Positions 21,646 to 32,449 of a DNA stretch of 64,000 bases are shown one piece after another (the stretch's first letter is position 1; each line of letters opens with the position of its first letter). The position numbers and the translations under genes were made by a program. This stretch comes from Macrothele yani (taxonomy: Eukaryota; Arthropoda; Arachnida; Araneae; Macrothelidae), in assembly GCA_039090855.1 (NCBI GenBank), contig CM076999.1, positions 116,063,072 to 116,127,071 of the forward strand, given 5' to 3'. The notes beneath the pieces were generated by a model. It worked only from the letters and a program-made list of their open reading frames with translations. It was not told where the DNA came from and made no database searches.

Positions 21646-23740
21646 ATCTGCCAACCAAAATGTTCCTAAATCAAGAAGATTGCTTGTAAAAATCAAGATT
21701 TACCATAAAATCGAGAAGATCTGCGACAGTACCAGAACTGTTAATTCATGATTATCTATTATTAGGGGAGAGCGGTAATGTATGGGATGTGCTAGCAGTA
21801 TGTTTGATGACACTTGTATTCAATTATATTTCTGTATCAGTCACTCATAGATGGAGTTCAGAAACTGTTATGATTTTCAAGGTTTTGAATTTTTTTTTAA
21901 CTGAATGACGCAATTTTAGAAATAACTTTCATTTTTAAGTAATGACAAAACAGTGACTTTTTTTAATGCCCTTGGATGACAATTTTATCCAGCATGAATG
22001 CATGATAGCACTATTTTAGATAAAGGATGAATAGTGTAACTTTGAGAACATGAATACTTTTGAACACCATGCATCAATTCTTACAAATTTTCAGCTTCGT
22101 CACTTTCGTTTTTGACCCCCCCCCCCACCTCTCTCTCGCTCTCTTTGTCAAGCTGAAATGCAAACATTTTTTTGGGGGGGGGGGTAATTTAAGAATACAG
22201 GATACATGTTCAGAAAATTGTTGGGGAAAAAAAAATACAGTTACGGGAGAAATCTTTGCTAAATCCGATTTCCGTTTTTGGACATCTTCCCTCCATTTTC
22301 AAGTTGAAATACAAATATTTATGAAATAAAATGATATTTAACAACAGTATTAGACAGAGGAAACATCATGCGAATAATAAAACTCTGATTACGGGAGAGA
22401 TCTTCACTGCGTCTAATTTCCATTTTCGAAAGTTTAGAAAGAAAAAGTTTAAAAAGTTTCCAGTGAAAAACATTTTCCTCTGCTACCAACTGCCCCGAAA
22501 TTTCAGTTCAGTTATGCATTGATCTCGAGGATAACTCCAATTATGACAGAAAATGGGAAATTCCTCAAAGCTGTTGCATGCTCATGCCTGAAGATTACAG
22601 GGGAACTTTCGCGCAGTCGAATTTCCATTTTCGGAAATTTTCCCTCCATTTTCAAACTGAAATACAAATATTTTTGGAATAAAGTGATGCATAACAACAA
22701 TACTGGGCAGAGGCAACATCGCAGGAAAAATAAATTACAATTGCGGAAAAAATCTTTATTTCGTTTACTTCCGTTTTTGAAAGACAAAATGTTGGAGGTT
22801 CTATCCATGGACCCCAGACAGAAGTGTAAATCCAATACATGAGACTTGCAACAAAATAAGTATATAATGCATTTAATACCATATGTTGCTCCAAAAGTTA
22901 ACATGTTTAAGGTTTAACTCAGCAGAAAACAAAGACAATTACCACCACACAACACATCTCATGGCAATGAGGTAAAAAGACAATTCACCCAGCAGAACAA
23001 CCGGACTGTTGCCATTCTACAAAAAAGAAATACTGTTGCTGCTGTTGATACATCACTATTAGCAGCAAATACTCATTTGCATGTTTGAGCATACATGGTT
23101 GAAATAAGGTACATATTTTGTGCACACATGATTTGCTTTCTTCAAGCAAGAATAATAAACAGAATACCTTTAACAAATTATACACTTGCCAGAAATCATG
23201 GAAACAACAAAAATATACATATACATAATTTTTCTTTAGTACAAGAAACATGCCTAACACGAAATACCATCCCGATGTGTATTTTTATGTGTTGGTAAAA
23301 ATGTGTATTTTTACGCGTTGGTAAAATTTCGATGCATAAACACACTTTTTGATGCGCACTAGACGTGTAATTATGCATTTTGGTGAACTCTGCATGGCGC
23401 AGAATAAAAAAAGTTCGCACTTTGGCCCAATTAGCGCAGCTGTTCCTACAACTGAGGGAGAGGAAGTTTGGAAGGATTGGCGGGAGGGTGTGTGTGCGAT
23501 CTATAAATAAATATCGCTCACAGCTAGAAACATGAGATAACATTAGGGTTTAATCGCTATGAGATCATAATAAAACAAGAGCAGGAGTTTACACTATGCA
23601 ACAATAACAATGATATCAATTTCCATCAATAAAAAATTCACGAGCCATTTTGGCGAAAATCCAATCCGATAGAAACTATCTTCCGACCGGAAAACTACCC
23701 GAAACTCTGTAAAACTTCCGGGAAATCCTGAATACTTGGC
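21646..23740 (+). repeat. Family X, large copy
   Basis: Begins near CATCTGCCAACCAAAATG and ends near CTTGGCAGGTATG, an imperfect inverted pair. It contains the left-module end (TTGGATGACAATTTTATCCA at about 21971; AACTTTGAGAACATGAATAC) and a right module with tandem-like blocks (TTACGGGAGA, CCGTTTT, CATTTTCAAGTTGAAATACA) at about 22200-22760. No surviving coding frame. Confidence 0.55.
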
Positions 23741-24139
23741 AGGTATGCGGACGTCATTGCGCCGATGTCGGTTTTTCCAACATATTATGCAGTATCCCCT
23801 TGCCGTTCTTCACCTGATATTGGCTTTGCCAATGCATCCAATATCCTCTTGCTGTTCTTCACAGTCTGATATCCGTCCGATACTGGCTTTGCCGATGAAT
23901 TCAATATGTGTATTTCAATGGCGCTGACTTAGAAATGGGACCAATTAAACATTTTCGCATTTGTGCGAAAAGAACCATAAATATATTCGCAAAATGTGAT
24001 CGCAGTTTAAACCGTGATTTTAACAAAACAGGACACAAAATTCAGAACTTTTACGAAATACATTGAAATCCATAATTCTTCCAACCTGTCCATAATTCCG
24101 TAATCAGGTAGCCAAAACCATAATAACTACGGAAAATCC
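23741..24139. other. No gene recognised
   Basis: Contains a short direct repeat (CCTTGCCGTTCTTCACCTGA / CTCTTGCTGTTCTTCACAGT; GGCTTTGCCGATG/GGCTTTGCCAATG) and a GGTTGGCACCTCTG segment that may be another family X-type terminus. Confidence 0.4.
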
Positions 24140-24530
24140 GTAATGGTTGGCACCTCTGTAACTGCCATATCTGTCCTGTTCAACATTGCTCCTGACATAT
24201 GCAGTCCCATGTTTCCTCCAGATCAGTTGCTGCTTGGAGTCCAATGAAAGACTAAAGTGGTGTTCATCTATTACAAGACCAGTCAACATGAGACATACAC
24301 CAAGCATGGCAGGCTGTACAATGCTCCCTAGCTAATGGTAGACAGGGTACAGGTTTCAGGAAGAGGGGGGTGATGTAATAGTGGCTCTGGGGCATATAGT
24401 CCTGCTGCATTTAAATAACTTGACATGGTTTTACATGAAATTGGCACACCTGTGCCTGTTTGAAGATGTCTGGCCAACTGGCCTGCAGTATTTTCCTGAC
24501 TCCATTTTGCCATCCTGACTGAGTAACGGT
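24140..24530 (-). pseudogene. Tc1-family transposase fragment
   Basis: In minus sense: DDRYSVRMAKWSQENTAGQL, GVPISCKTMSSYLNAAGLYA (second HTH of the paired domain) and, after a frame change, LVIDEHHFSLSLDSKQQLIW (first catalytic Asp region) with RKHGTAYVRSNVEQDRYG. The C-terminal catalytic half is missing. Close in pattern to element B at 13380. Confidence 0.8.
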
Positions 24531-24758
24531 CATCTTGCTGGCTTCTATCTTGGGTTGGGGGGTGGGGGTGTTACAAAGCTTTTAAGAGCAAAATTCATTT
24601 GTAGAAATCAACTTCTTCAGATTCAATAAAAAGTTCATTACAGACAAGAAGTAAATGAAAAGACACATTTAACCAACTCAAGTAGTTTCTTTGAAATTCA
24701 ATAAATGTATTGGAGAAATGAAGTAAGAGTAGGTCTTCCTAATGAAGAATGAACTTAC

Positions 24759-24904
24759 CATGACTTCTTGTGGTAGATACATAGCAGTAAAGGCTGATGA
24801 AGCATGGCTCAGAGACTGACTGTTTGGCATTATGGTGTTTGGAAATGAAGAATAATTAGGAGAGTTCAAGTTTTGACTGGAAGACCATGTTTCTGGAACA
24901 CCTT
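24759..24904 (-). CDS. da: daughterless/E-protein homolog, exon
   Basis: Exon of 146 nt: 2 nt finishing a split Glu codon, then 48 codons. The acceptor ends TTATTTTCCAG and the donor is GTAAGT at 24753-24758. It encodes GVPETWSSSQNLNSPNYSSF, PNTIMPNSQSLSHASS and ends MYLPQEVM. E-proteins have a comparable WSSS.Q...P.Y segment between the two activation domains. Entry phase fits exon 31761-31848 and exit phase 0 fits 17330-17408. Confidence 0.83.
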
Positions 24905-25067
24905 CTGGAAAATAATTAATAATTTAATTACAATTAAACACCTTTTTATATAATTCATACAGCAAATTAAAGCATTAACAACTTTTGATTGGAATACAAA
25001 GGAATACAACAAGCTGTAGGTAATAAGATTTTAGCATGCTATAGGAATAAAAAGAAATTAGAAACTC

Positions 25068-25690
25068 AGAAGTGCTTTCAACCTCCCTGAGGTTTTGATC
25101 ACCTTTTAACAAATGGAGTGAGACTTGTCGCCAGATTTTCATTTCCAAGTTCGTAATACTTTCAGCCTCCCTGAGGTCTTGATCACCTGTTAACAAATGG
25201 AGTGAGACTTGTTGCCAGATTTTCATTTCCAAGTTTTTCATGCTTTCAACCTCCCCAAGGTCTTGATCACCTGTAAATAAATGGAGTGGGACTCGTTGCC
25301 AGATTTTCAGTTCCAAGTTCAAGTTCTTCATACTTTTAACTTTCCCGATATCTTTTTCACATGTAAACAAATCGAGTGAGACTTGTTGCCAGATTTTCAT
25401 TTCCAAGTTCTTCCTACTTTCAGCCTCCCTGACATCTTGATCATCATTCATCCCGATAATGCTGAGCCAAACGCTCTGTGAAACTGTAGTCGATGTATAA
25501 TAAATCTCTGATTGTGGCAAACATTGGTATTTCTATTTCATCTTGATCACCTGTGAACAAATAGAGTGAGATGTCAAATTTTCATTTCCAAGTTCTTCAT
25601 ACTTTCAACCTTCCTGAGGTCTTGATCACCTGCTAACAAATGGAGTGAGATTCATTGCCAGCTTTTCGTTTCTAAGTTCTTCATTTCAGT
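25068..25690 (-). repeat. Degenerate ~84-90 bp minisatellite with open minus frame
   Basis: About seven units; in plus sense each has CTTTCAACCTCCCTGAGG, TCTTGATCACCTGTTAACAA, ATGGAGTGAGACTTGTTGCC and AGATTTTCATTTCCAAGTTC. The minus strand stays open over 25520-24975 (181 codons). Five units give a 28-residue repeat, consensus MKNLEMKIWQQVSLHLLTGD then QDLREVES; one unit has two extra residues. Units outside the open frame (25540-25690) are more degraded. It is between two host exons but has no splice-site support, so coding status is unproven. Confidence 0.75.
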
Positions 25691-25776
25691 TGCTGCCAAA
25701 TGACAAGAAAGACTTATAAATGATGGGGATAAAATACAGATTCAGTATTGCAGTTAGACGTGGTATATACAAAGTT

Positions 25777-26269
25777 TTATTTCAATGCTCTCACAAAAAT
25801 GTAAAGCCCTTTTGTTGATGGAAGGGGTGATTTTCTGAGTACTTGTCCAGAGGGGAACTGTTGAAATATCCGAGAGACTAAATCCACGGAAGAATTAGGT
25901 CTAACTTGGGCGACATCCTTTGTGTGCTCAGCCAAACATTTAATAATGCTACAAAAAGTGCTGCCGATGTATACTGTAGTACCAGCTGGTGCAGAAATAT
26001 AATTTTGTACACACCAGGAACATCTGAGATCTTCCACTTTATCTCTGTCCCATAGGATAAGTTTCATGATGGTAGGATTGGATTTGATACCAATCAAATA
26101 ACCGTAGGATTTGAAAATTTGATGCAACTGGTAGGTAGACTTTTAAAGAAAAGGAATATGTCCAGCAAATATCAAATTGTCTGTTAACCTCTGAAGAACA
26201 GAGTAGTGGAATTCGTAACTTCAAACCACTTAATCCTTTAATGACCAGGTCCCTGAAATACTGCATCAA
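25777..26269 (-). pseudogene. Possible Penelope-like GIY-YIG fragment
   Basis: In minus sense the second frame has GIKSNPTIMKLILWDRDKVE, then CSWCVQNYISAPAGTTVYIG and FCSIIKCLAEHTKDV. A frame with P.I...L...D, a V....C pair, YIG and R/K-x-x-EH-x-x-DV resembles the C-terminal GIY-YIG endonuclease of Penelope retroelements. The preceding frame (about 26039-26269) contributes possible upstream residues. No RT motifs are present. Similarity is from memory only. Confidence 0.4.
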
Positions 26270-26535
26270 AGCCTACCTTATACCAACGACTGCTTTACTT
26301 ATTTGTTTAGCAACAACAATGGTGACTGCACGTTACATCTGCAAAACCCGTAGAGGCTGTGTAAATTCAAAGAACAGGTGGGATTAGGAAATCCTCACTC
26401 TAAATGCGTGTTTCGGGCGATCATAGTAGTTTAGGTGTTAGGGCGTTTCAGGCGTTATGGTCGTTAAAGGGTTAAGGAGTTTGTCCACCAAACTACTGGG
26501 GAATTGGCGGTGAGCAGCAATGGTTTTAATACATG

Positions 26536-26785
26536 TTCATATCAGAATAATATGACCACCCCCGGAATCACAGGGTACCCGTTCAGGTGCATCACAGAGT
26601 GCATGTGACAAGGTCGACCCTCGCATGGGCATATAGGTGGCTGGCCAGGACAGATGAGCCATAGTGAGGACAATGGGCAGAGGTAGTGATTTGACGAACA
26701 TTCAAAAGGGAATGATCATCAGCTACCACGTCAAGGGTGGAAGCATCTCAGAAACAGCAAAAATGCAAGCATCTCGCAATTCGTA
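26536..26785 (+). pseudogene. Tc1-family transposase, N-terminal fragment
   Basis: Leader with AATATGACCACCCCCGG, then ATG at 26673: MGRGSDLTNIQKGMIISYHV then KGGSISETAKMQASRNS-stop. This is the first helix-turn-helix of a Tc1 paired domain. The rest of the gene is absent; sequence from about 26800 belongs to something else (ACTTGGCAGGTATG, a family X-type end). Confidence 0.65.
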
Positions 26786-26928
26786 AAATGTCGCTCCGTA
26801 GAGAATAACCATAAAACTTGGCAGGTATGAATTATACTCTACTAAAAGTTGTATGTCTATTACAATGATTGTTCGTCAAAGGTAACGGACGATTTCCCGT
26901 GAACATAAGGTACACATTCCGGTCAGCG

Positions 26929-27409
26929 TTAGTACCATGTCAGACCGCCTCGTGCTCGGATACATGCAGTGATATGGACCGGTATGGGGCCAAAGAGAAG
27001 ACATATGTTATCCTGGGACAGATTAGCCCACACTTTTTGCAACTGACACTCTACATCCCGAAAACTGGGACATGAAGAAAGCTGGCGTCCCATCTGGTCC
27101 TACACGTGCTCGATGGGCGAGAGTTCAAGTGATCTGGTAGGCCACAGAAGCGTCGAAGCATGACGTAGACAGTCTTGGGAAACATGAGCCATGTGTGGAC
27201 GGGTGTTATCTTGTTGGAAAATAGCTCCAGGCCGCCCTGCCAGGAAATGCAGCATATGGGGCTGCAGGATCTCCTGAACGTAGCGCTGGGCCGTTATACG
27301 TGATGGCTACCCAGACCATCACCCCACCCTGCTTCTCTCATTCCAACGGTATGCCTCGTTCAAACTCCGTCAGTTGCCAGTACGCATATCTATGGCGGCT
27401 CCTCGGCAT
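26929..27409 (-). pseudogene. Tc1-family transposase, internally deleted
   Basis: Starts MPRSRHRYAYWQLTEFERG (27409), then jumps after a short bridge to KQGGVMVWVAIT, so about 120 residues of DNA-binding and catalytic sequence are missing. Then AIFQQDNTRPHMAHVSQDCL (second Asp), SLELSPIEHV-stop (catalytic Glu), and ends PVHITACIRARGGLTWY-stop (TAA at 26929-26931). A deletion derivative of the same subfamily as the element at 54745-56141. Confidence 0.85.
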
Positions 27410-27840
27410 GAATGTGGAGTCCCCTGCGTGGGGCCTTATAAGCCCCAAGGATTGCGATTGCAACACTGGTCTTGGACACACGGCCATGCAGAATTGCACA
27501 GAACTTTAATCATTCAGGGTTCCCACTCAAAAGTAATAAAAAAAAAAAAAATTCCCTTACTTTTCCAGGTTCTCCAGGGGATTTTTAAAGTTTTCCAGAG
27601 TGACGTGTAGCAAAGAATTATTACATTTCATTCCATTCCATTCATTTTTCTCACTAAAGCACACACTTGTAAATTCTTTATGTAATTTGTCTTTATAAAA
27701 TTACCTGCTTTTCATTAATAACAACTAACTGTGCACTTTATTTTCTGTACCGAAGTTCCGTGACCTTTTGTGAATACTACCCACATGGAATGTGTAAATG
27801 CATTCCCATAGAAACAGGTCATATGTAAGAAAAAATCTGT

Positions 27841-30800
27841 GGGATATGGTGGACCTACCACACTTGAGAAGGACGGTCCACCACGGAATCGACCTGGACT
27901 TTCTAAACGGCGTATGAGAAAGAGATCTTGGCTGAGTGAATGTAAGAATGGTGTATGGAATACTAGAGGTATAAATGGCAAGATGAGTGAGGTGATTGAG
28001 GAGATGAATAAGTATAGACTGGCTGTGCTGTGTGTAAGTGAAACCAAAAAGAAGGAAATTGGGGTAGAAGAAGTGAATGGCACGGCGAGCGTGTGGTCTG
28101 GAGTATTGGATAATATGAGAGGACAGGCTGGTGTAGGTGTGATTTTAAGTGAAAAGATAAAGAACAACTTGATTCACTATAGTTGCATAAGTGAGAGAAT
28201 TCTCTGGATTCGTTTGAAAGTGAAACTGCAGAGAATTGTAATTGTTGTAGTGTATGCTCCTTGTGACTCGGAACCTTCTGATAAGAAAGAAGATTTCTGG
28301 AATGAGCTAAAAGCTGTTTTGGGCCAGTTTGGTGCTAAAGAAAAAGTTATAATAGCAGGGGATTTCAATGCTAGAGTAGGTGCGCAGAATGCAATTTCTG
28401 ACAATGTACTGGGTAAGTTTAATTATCCTTGTGTGAATGATAATGGTGAAAGATTAATTGAACTCTGCATTGAGAATGGTTTGTGTGTATCTAATACATT
28501 TTTCAACCACAAGTATACACACACATATACTTGGAAAAATCGTACTCTTGGTCAAAAGAGTGCGATAGATTTTGTTGTTTACGATCAGCGTTTGAAACAC
28601 TTAGTTGTTGACACCCGTGTGACGAGAGGTGCAGATGTTGGTTCTGATCATTACTTGGTAGTGTCACGAGTGAAACTTAATGTTGGTTGGAGGAAAAGGA
28701 ATAGGAAGAGACCCAGGATAGAAAGAATAAAGGTTGATAGGCTCCTTGAAGATCATCAGCGGTATTCTGACTTACTCAGGGAACGACTGAAGGATCTGAA
28801 ATCTTGTGAGAGGGATGTAGAAAAGAAGTGGGAATGTTTTAAGAACTGTGTTGTTACTGCTGCTGAAGAGGTCTGTGGCACCACAATAGTGGGTAACAAT
28901 AGAGGTGATGCTTGGTGGAATAGTGAGATTGATGAGGCAGTAAAGAAAAAGAAGGAAGCCTATTTGGGAATGTTGCAAAGTAGAGTCTCTGTGGATGAAT
29001 ATTGCTGTAAGAAGCGTGAAGCTGCTAAGCTGGTTCGCCACAGTAAGGCAAAACATAGGAAGGAGAAAGTGGAAAGGCATGAACGTGCTTTTTGGAAAGA
29101 TAGAAAGTCCTTCTGGAAGTACACGAGACTCAGGAAAAATAGGGGAAACAAAGTTGTAAGTTGTGTGAAGAATGAGATTGGGGAAATGATATGGAAGCCC
29201 AATGAGTTAAGTGACAGATGGGGTGAATACTTCTGTGAGTTATTAGATCAGGAGAGCAAAAATGATTCTGAGACAGATGCAGATGATGTCACAATGAGGG
29301 ATGAAAGCACAGGAGGAATCTCAAGAGAAGTGTGTAAAGCTCTGAAATCTCTTCAGAATGGTAATGCTCCAGGAGTTGATGGCATAACTGCAGAAATGTT
29401 GAAGTATGGTGGTGACTCTATAATTGACTGGTTAACTGAAATTTGCCAGTTGTGCTGGGAGTTAGGAATGGTTCCTCGGGATTGGAAGGATGTTATTATT
29501 GTTCCCTTGTATAAGGGAAAAGGTGATCAGACTGAATGCAAGAACTATCGTGGTATTAGCCTATTGAGTGTGCCAGGGAAAGTGTTTGGTAAGGTTGTTA
29601 TTGAAAAAGTACGGAGTCTTACATCATTGAAAGTGTGGGATGTTCAGAGTGGTTTTATGCCTGGTAAAGGCTGCACTAACCAGATTTTTGCATTATGCAC
29701 GATGATTGAAAAGTATCTGGCTGTTGGGAAGAAAGTTTTTACTGCCTTCATAGATTTAGAGAAAGCTTACGACCGAGTGAATAGGACACTTTTGTGGAAG
29801 GTATTGAATGAATATGGTGTTACTGGGAATCTACTTAATAGTGTAAAAGTCATGTATGCTGGTAGTAGAGCTTGTGTACGAGTGAATGGTGTTTTATCAA
29901 AATGGTTTTCCATTGGTGCAGGAGTTAGACAAGGTTGTGTAATGTCACCATGACTGTTTAATTTATTTATGGGCGCATGCATGCGTGAGGCCAAAATAGA
30001 TAATAGTGGTTTATGTCTTGGTGATATCCGTGTGTGCAGATTGCTGTATGCTGATGACACTGTCCTGTTGGCAGAGAGCAAAAGTGAGTTGCAGAGTATG
30101 TTGACTCGGATGCACGAAGTTTGCATGAAATTCAAACTGAGTATAAATAAGGGAAAAACCAAAGTTATGGTGTTTGAGAGAGGAATGGGTAGCACTGAAT
30201 GTAATGTAAGTATAAAAAATGGCACTGTGATTGACCAGGTGAGTGAGTTTGTGTATTTAGGAAGCATGTTTGACAGAGAGAACAAGTTGGATGGTGAAAT
30301 CAGTAGGCGAGTGAATTCTTCTTTGAAAGTCATAGCTGCTCTGGGAGGTTTTCACAGGAATGATGGGTTCTCTAGAGAGTCCCGCATGGCTGTGTATGAA
30401 ACAGTAATTGTTACGACTTTGATGTATGGCAGTGAAACCTGGGTACTGCAGAAGAAACATACGGGTCCTTTGTGTGCTGGAGAAATGCATTACTTACGTG
30501 GGGTTTGTGGCAAGACACGATCTGATTGTGTGAGGAATGAAGATGTATTGCAGTTGTGTGATGTAAAGCAAAATGTTGTTAGCAAGGTGGAGACCAATAT
30601 GCTTCGGTGGTTTGGCCATGTTGAAAGAATGAGTGGTGAAATGCTTACTAAGAAAATCTTTTCAGCCCAAGTGGCAGGAAGGAAAGGCAGAGGAAGGCCA
30701 AGGAAGTCATAGGAGGATCAGATTCAGGAGTGTCTGCTTGAGAAAAAGATCATGAGTATGAAGTATAAAAGATCTTGTGTACGGCGTGTAATGGATATCA

Positions 30801-30950
30801 GTGAAGCACGAGTTGTATGTCAAAATCACTGTAAATGGCGAAGTTTGATACGACAACAATAAGTAAAAATATTTGGAAGTTTGCATTTCTTTTTGGAGCT
30901 AACCTCTGAATCTCAGAGAACAGCTTAGTGATATGTATGTATGTATGTAT
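27841..30950 (+). mobile_element. LINE-A, near full-length RTE-like retrotransposon
   Basis: About 3.1 kb: a short 5' leader, one long frame (27914-30862) and a short 3' UTR with ACCTCTGAATCTCAGAG ending in an ATGT repeat at about 30934-30950. One endonuclease-RT ORF with no gag-like ORF, plus a microsatellite-like tail, fits the RTE group. Compared with R1 copy 2, about 24 bp of target sequence is missing at the insertion point and no target duplication is seen. Other copies: 851, 1566, 10925, 40866. Confidence 0.88.
27914..30862 (+). pseudogene. RTE-like endonuclease-reverse transcriptase, two stops
   Basis: First ATG at 27914 (MRKRSWLSECKNGVWNTRGI); the frame is open from 27839. Apurinic-type endonuclease: VLCVSETKKKE, IIAGDFNARVG, GSDHYLV (to about residue 270). 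Reverse transcriptase: APGVDGITAEML, YRGISLLSVPGKV, FIDLEKAYDRVNR, GVRQGCVMSP, LLYADDTVLLAES. C-terminal: SETWVLQKK, RWFGHVERM, GRKGRGRPRKS. The frame continues in register to TAA at 30860-30862, about 980 residues, with only two stops: TGA at 29951-29953 in MSP-W-LFN and TAG at 30710-30712 in RPRKS-W-ED. Both replace an expected Trp by one G-to-A change. No frameshift. Antisense to the host gene. Confidence 0.93.
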
Positions 30951-31760
30951 AACATAATGCGGCTAAGCTTAATGATGGAATGGCTCTGTTCAAAGAAACA
31001 TGTTTCAAGAGAATTAACAGACAAAGGACTTTGATCCATCATTTGGTTGGTTCTCTTGTGAAGTGTTTCTTCAAGCAGGAGCCATTGTACCTAATTGTTC
31101 CATGTTATAACAACTGCCTGCAGAAACTGAACTTTTTTTTTAAAGCTTAATTTAAAACTGGCAATTTCAAAAATTCAATTTTGCATCTTTTTTAGAGAAT
31201 AAAGGAAATACTTAATGTAACTGAAAGTAAGATCTACCAAATTCTAGGCAGGCAGTAATTGCAAGCAAAAGTTTGAAATCTTGAAAAAATAAGTTTTTTT
31301 TTTTTTTTTTGGCAAAATAAAGTATCCATTGATTTTTACAAAAAAAAAAAAAAAAAAAAGGTAACTTTCCCTGATTTTTGGAACCATTTTCAAATTCCCT
31401 GAGTTTTCCCTGATTTTTGGAACCATTTTCAAATTCCCTGAGAATTCTAGGTTTTCCCTGATTTTTGGAACCATTTTCAAATTCCCTAAGAATTCCAGGT
31501 TTTCCCTGTTTTCCAGGTTGAGTGGGAACCCTGTCATTTATATGTCTGCCCTCCAGGTAGTAGTTATTCACAGAGTTTCACGTTAATTGCACATTTTTTT
31601 TTTTTCTCTCTTGGTGCACAGATTTTTTTGACAATGAGTGTAGAATCTGGTCAATTTTCCATTTCTTTAAAGAAAACAATATTCAATGCAAATTTAATTT
31701 CTTGATAGATTTAAAAATAATTCAGATCAGTAATTACAAAATTACTGCAGCGTTTCTTAC

Positions 31761-31848
31761 CACTCATGTAATATCCCTCTCCATAAAGGGCAGATTTTGT
31801 GGAGACGTAAGGTGGAGTGTCCCTGTCGAACATTTCTGTGGCGTAACC
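31761..31848 (-). CDS. da: daughterless/E-protein homolog, exon (5'-most recognised)
   Basis: Exon of 88 nt = 29 codons + 1. The acceptor ends TTTTCTATTGTAG and the donor is GTAAGA at 31755-31760. It encodes GYATEMFDRDTPPYVSTKSA then LYGEGYYMS plus one base that pairs with the next exon to give Glu. The K.ALYGEGYY segment resembles the SKP..YG.G region of E-proteins between the N-terminal activation domain and the loop-helix domain. Phase 0 at entry means another exon precedes it; I could not recognise one within the remaining 32 kb. All six exons join without a stop. Confidence 0.8.
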
Positions 31849-32007
31849 CTACAATAGAAAAGAAATATAAATTATTCATATATGCAAGTAATCCAGCAGA
31901 AACAACCATCACATAAGATCATGACACAACTCAATGTATGAAAAGAACACTTTGCTAAAAGAATACACAGATGGTTTTAAAACTCGGGCTTCACACGACA
32001 ATAACAC

Positions 32008-32306
32008 ATAAACATAGAAATCGAGTGAAAATATACAGATTCACGTATGGTAAAAAAAGTTCATTTAGCGGTAGCTTCGGTCATCCTACAACCTTGATCA
32101 CCCACGATTGACTGGATGGGCTGGTAGACAGAACTACAATTTGAAATTGGCAACAGTTCCAGCACCCAATTTCAAATTGTAGTTCTGGCAACCAGTCCAT
32201 CCAGTTGATCGCAGGTGATCAAGGTCGTAGGATGACCAAAAGCTACAACTAAACGAACCTTTTTACCATAAATGACTGTGTGTTTTCGCTCGATTTCTAT
32301 GTTTAT
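32008..32306. repeat. 300-bp fold-back element with ~145-bp arms
   Basis: Left arm from ATAAACATAGAAATCGAGTG and right arm ending CGATTTCTATGTTTAT are inverted copies; further pairs include GGTCATCCTACAACCTTGAT with ATCAAGGTCGTAGGATGACC, and ACTACAATTTGAAATTGG with CCAATTTCAAATTGTAGT. The loop is only about 14 bases near 32150. No coding. If transcribed in the host intron it would form a long imperfect hairpin. Confidence 0.9.
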
Positions 32307-32449
32307 GAACACACAGATTTAACATTCCAACTTTTCATCAACAGAACTGATTAATAATTAAGACTGGTTGAATAGGATTAATACACATTACAGAAAATAA
32401 AATTCCAGAAGCTTAAATTTTTGCTAAAATCATAGTGTTTTGTTTTATA

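Larger units (their letters stand above)
27515..31533. mobile_element. Inverted-repeat element R1, copy 1 (5-bp TSD), carrying a LINE
   Basis: Ends CAGGGTTCCCACTCAA in inverted orientation; TCATT is duplicated at 27510-27514 and 31534-31538. Outside the LINE at 27841-30950 it matches R1 copy 2 (49018-49863) along its whole length. The right subterminal region has a 46-bp tandem unit (CCCTGATTTTTGGAACCATT, TTCAAATTCCCTGAG) about three times. No transposase. Inserted into sequence next to the deleted Tc1 copy. Confidence 0.9.

Noticed and set aside
28772..29202. Minus-strand frames inside the LINE
   Set aside because: Antisense shadows of the endonuclease-RT frame with no domain of their own.
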